A stretch of DNA of 64,000 nucleotides from Saprospiraceae bacterium (GTDB lineage Bacteria > Bacteroidota > Bacteroidia > Chitinophagales > Saprospiraceae). This document shows positions 63,418-64,000 of this stretch, piece by piece; positions within the stretch are counted from its first letter, which is position 1; the number at the start of each line of letters is the position of its first letter. A program made the position numbers and the translations under genes. The stretch lies in assembly GCA_016719615.1 (NCBI GenBank), contig JADJYQ010000005.1, positions 271,001 to 335,000 of the forward strand, written 5' to 3'. Below the pieces are notes generated by a model. That model ran no database searches and was not told where the DNA came from. It saw only the letters and a program-made list of their open reading frames with translations.

Positions 63418-64000
63418 ATGCTAAGTACAACTGAAATTGATAATTATAAAAAGCACTTGAATCAATTTTATTTTATGATTGAAAAATCTCAATGCAATTA
63501 TAATTTTAATTTCAAGGATTCTCAAGAGGATTGGTTATATAAAGTTGATGAAGACAATAAGACTATTGTTTTCAATTGTTTTATTGCTGAAATTTGCCAG
63601 GGAGATTATTATTTGTCAATAATAATTCATGAACTCTTTCATTTTATTGTACAAAAAATTAATTATAAAAGCGAAGTCAAGCATATTAAAAGTACATTAG
63701 GTGATTTTATTATGCAAACATTTAACATTGAAGCAGATCTTTATACAAGCAAATATTATAAAGAATATCTAAATTATGAATTAGATGATTTTATCAAAGT
63801 GTTATATGATGGCCGAAGTACATTTGCAAGTGAAGAATTTAAAATTGGAAAGCTAAATCGGTTTTTAGGTAGTATTGTTTCAATAATCAATTTTTATTCG
63901 ACTAATACTTATAGAATATTTTTACCTCATTTCGAAATTAAAAGCAATGCTCAAAATGGCGAAATAAATTTGAATAACCAGATAACGATTTTTGTAACAA
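63418..64000 (+). CDS. HELFH zincin-like protein, C-terminus cut by window edge
   Basis: An ATG at 63418 opens a frame of 194 codons that runs off the window. It begins MLSTTEIDNYKKHLNQFYFM. A zinc-protease motif is clear: SIIIHELFHFIVQK, with HELFH at residues 71-75, and a possible third ligand Glu in NIEADLYTSKYY (residue 105), the gluzincin-like spacing HExxH...E. There is no signal peptide, so it would act in the cytoplasm. Small intracellular HExxH proteins on integrative elements are often linked to regulation (ImmA-like) or defence, but no such family can be asserted here. AT content is higher than in the neighbours. Confidence 0.7.
   Translation, partial: MLSTTEIDNYKKHLNQFYFMIEKSQCNYNFNFKDSQEDWLYKVDEDNKTIVFNCFIAEICQGDYYLSIIIHELFHFIVQKINYKSEVKHIKSTLGDFIMQTFNIEADLYTSKYYKEYLNYELDDFIKVLYDGRSTFASEEFKIGKLNRFLGSIVSIINFYSTNTYRIFLPHFEIKSNAQNGEINLNNQITIFVT

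Overview
The window looks like a chromosomal piece of a Bacteroidota bacterium, most likely of the Saprospiraceae type. The grounds are low GC, several TAnnTTTG minus-7 promoter boxes, many large Sec-exported proteins with type A or type B type IX secretion (T9SS) C-terminal domains, a FadN-like beta-oxidation enzyme, a TonB receptor and frequent short palindromic intergenic repeats. No species can be named from the sequence.

Layout. 0-16.6 kb is mostly housekeeping: a partial cupin protein, a FadN-like enzyme, a broken four-helix-bundle gene, a formate dehydrogenase alpha subunit (frameshifted), pheT, a structured-RNA candidate, rny (frameshifted), an OmpA-like protein, a DinB/YfiT protein, prfC and an SMR transporter. 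17-26 kb is accessory: a vanadium-type haloperoxidase lipoprotein and a TonB receptor on the plus strand face a minus-strand set made of two paralogous exported proteins built almost wholly from 12-residue 'VKAI' repeats, two AhpD-like CxxC proteins and a DUF3179 membrane protein. This is the best candidate for an undescribed system. 26-30 kb holds a small basic protein and a GH130 - GT4 pair. 30-47 kb carries T9SS cargo (DNRLRE protein, 1275-residue multidomain protein, parallel beta-helix protein, M4 metalloprotease), recQ, and a 113-bp tandem array beside an IS200-type transposase.

At 47.36 kb lies the 3' part of a tRNA-Ala gene, cut inside the anticodon arm, 167 bp before the start of a tyrosine recombinase. 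This reads as one attachment end of an integrated element that runs rightward past the window edge. Inside it are two giant T9SS proteins, an unknown 447-residue protein, an excisionase-like HTH protein, a RepA-like ATPase, a symmetric iteron-like cluster, a primase-like protein, two unknown proteins and a partial HELFH metalloprotease-like protein. Next to the tRNA remnant are two copies of a hairpin-rich 127-bp insert that sits exactly in the T-loop of further tRNA 3'-end copies.

Four genes (formate dehydrogenase, rny, the second VKAI protein and the giant PKD protein) are each split by a single-base length change in a homopolymer. That pattern points to base-calling or assembly errors rather than four real pseudogenes.
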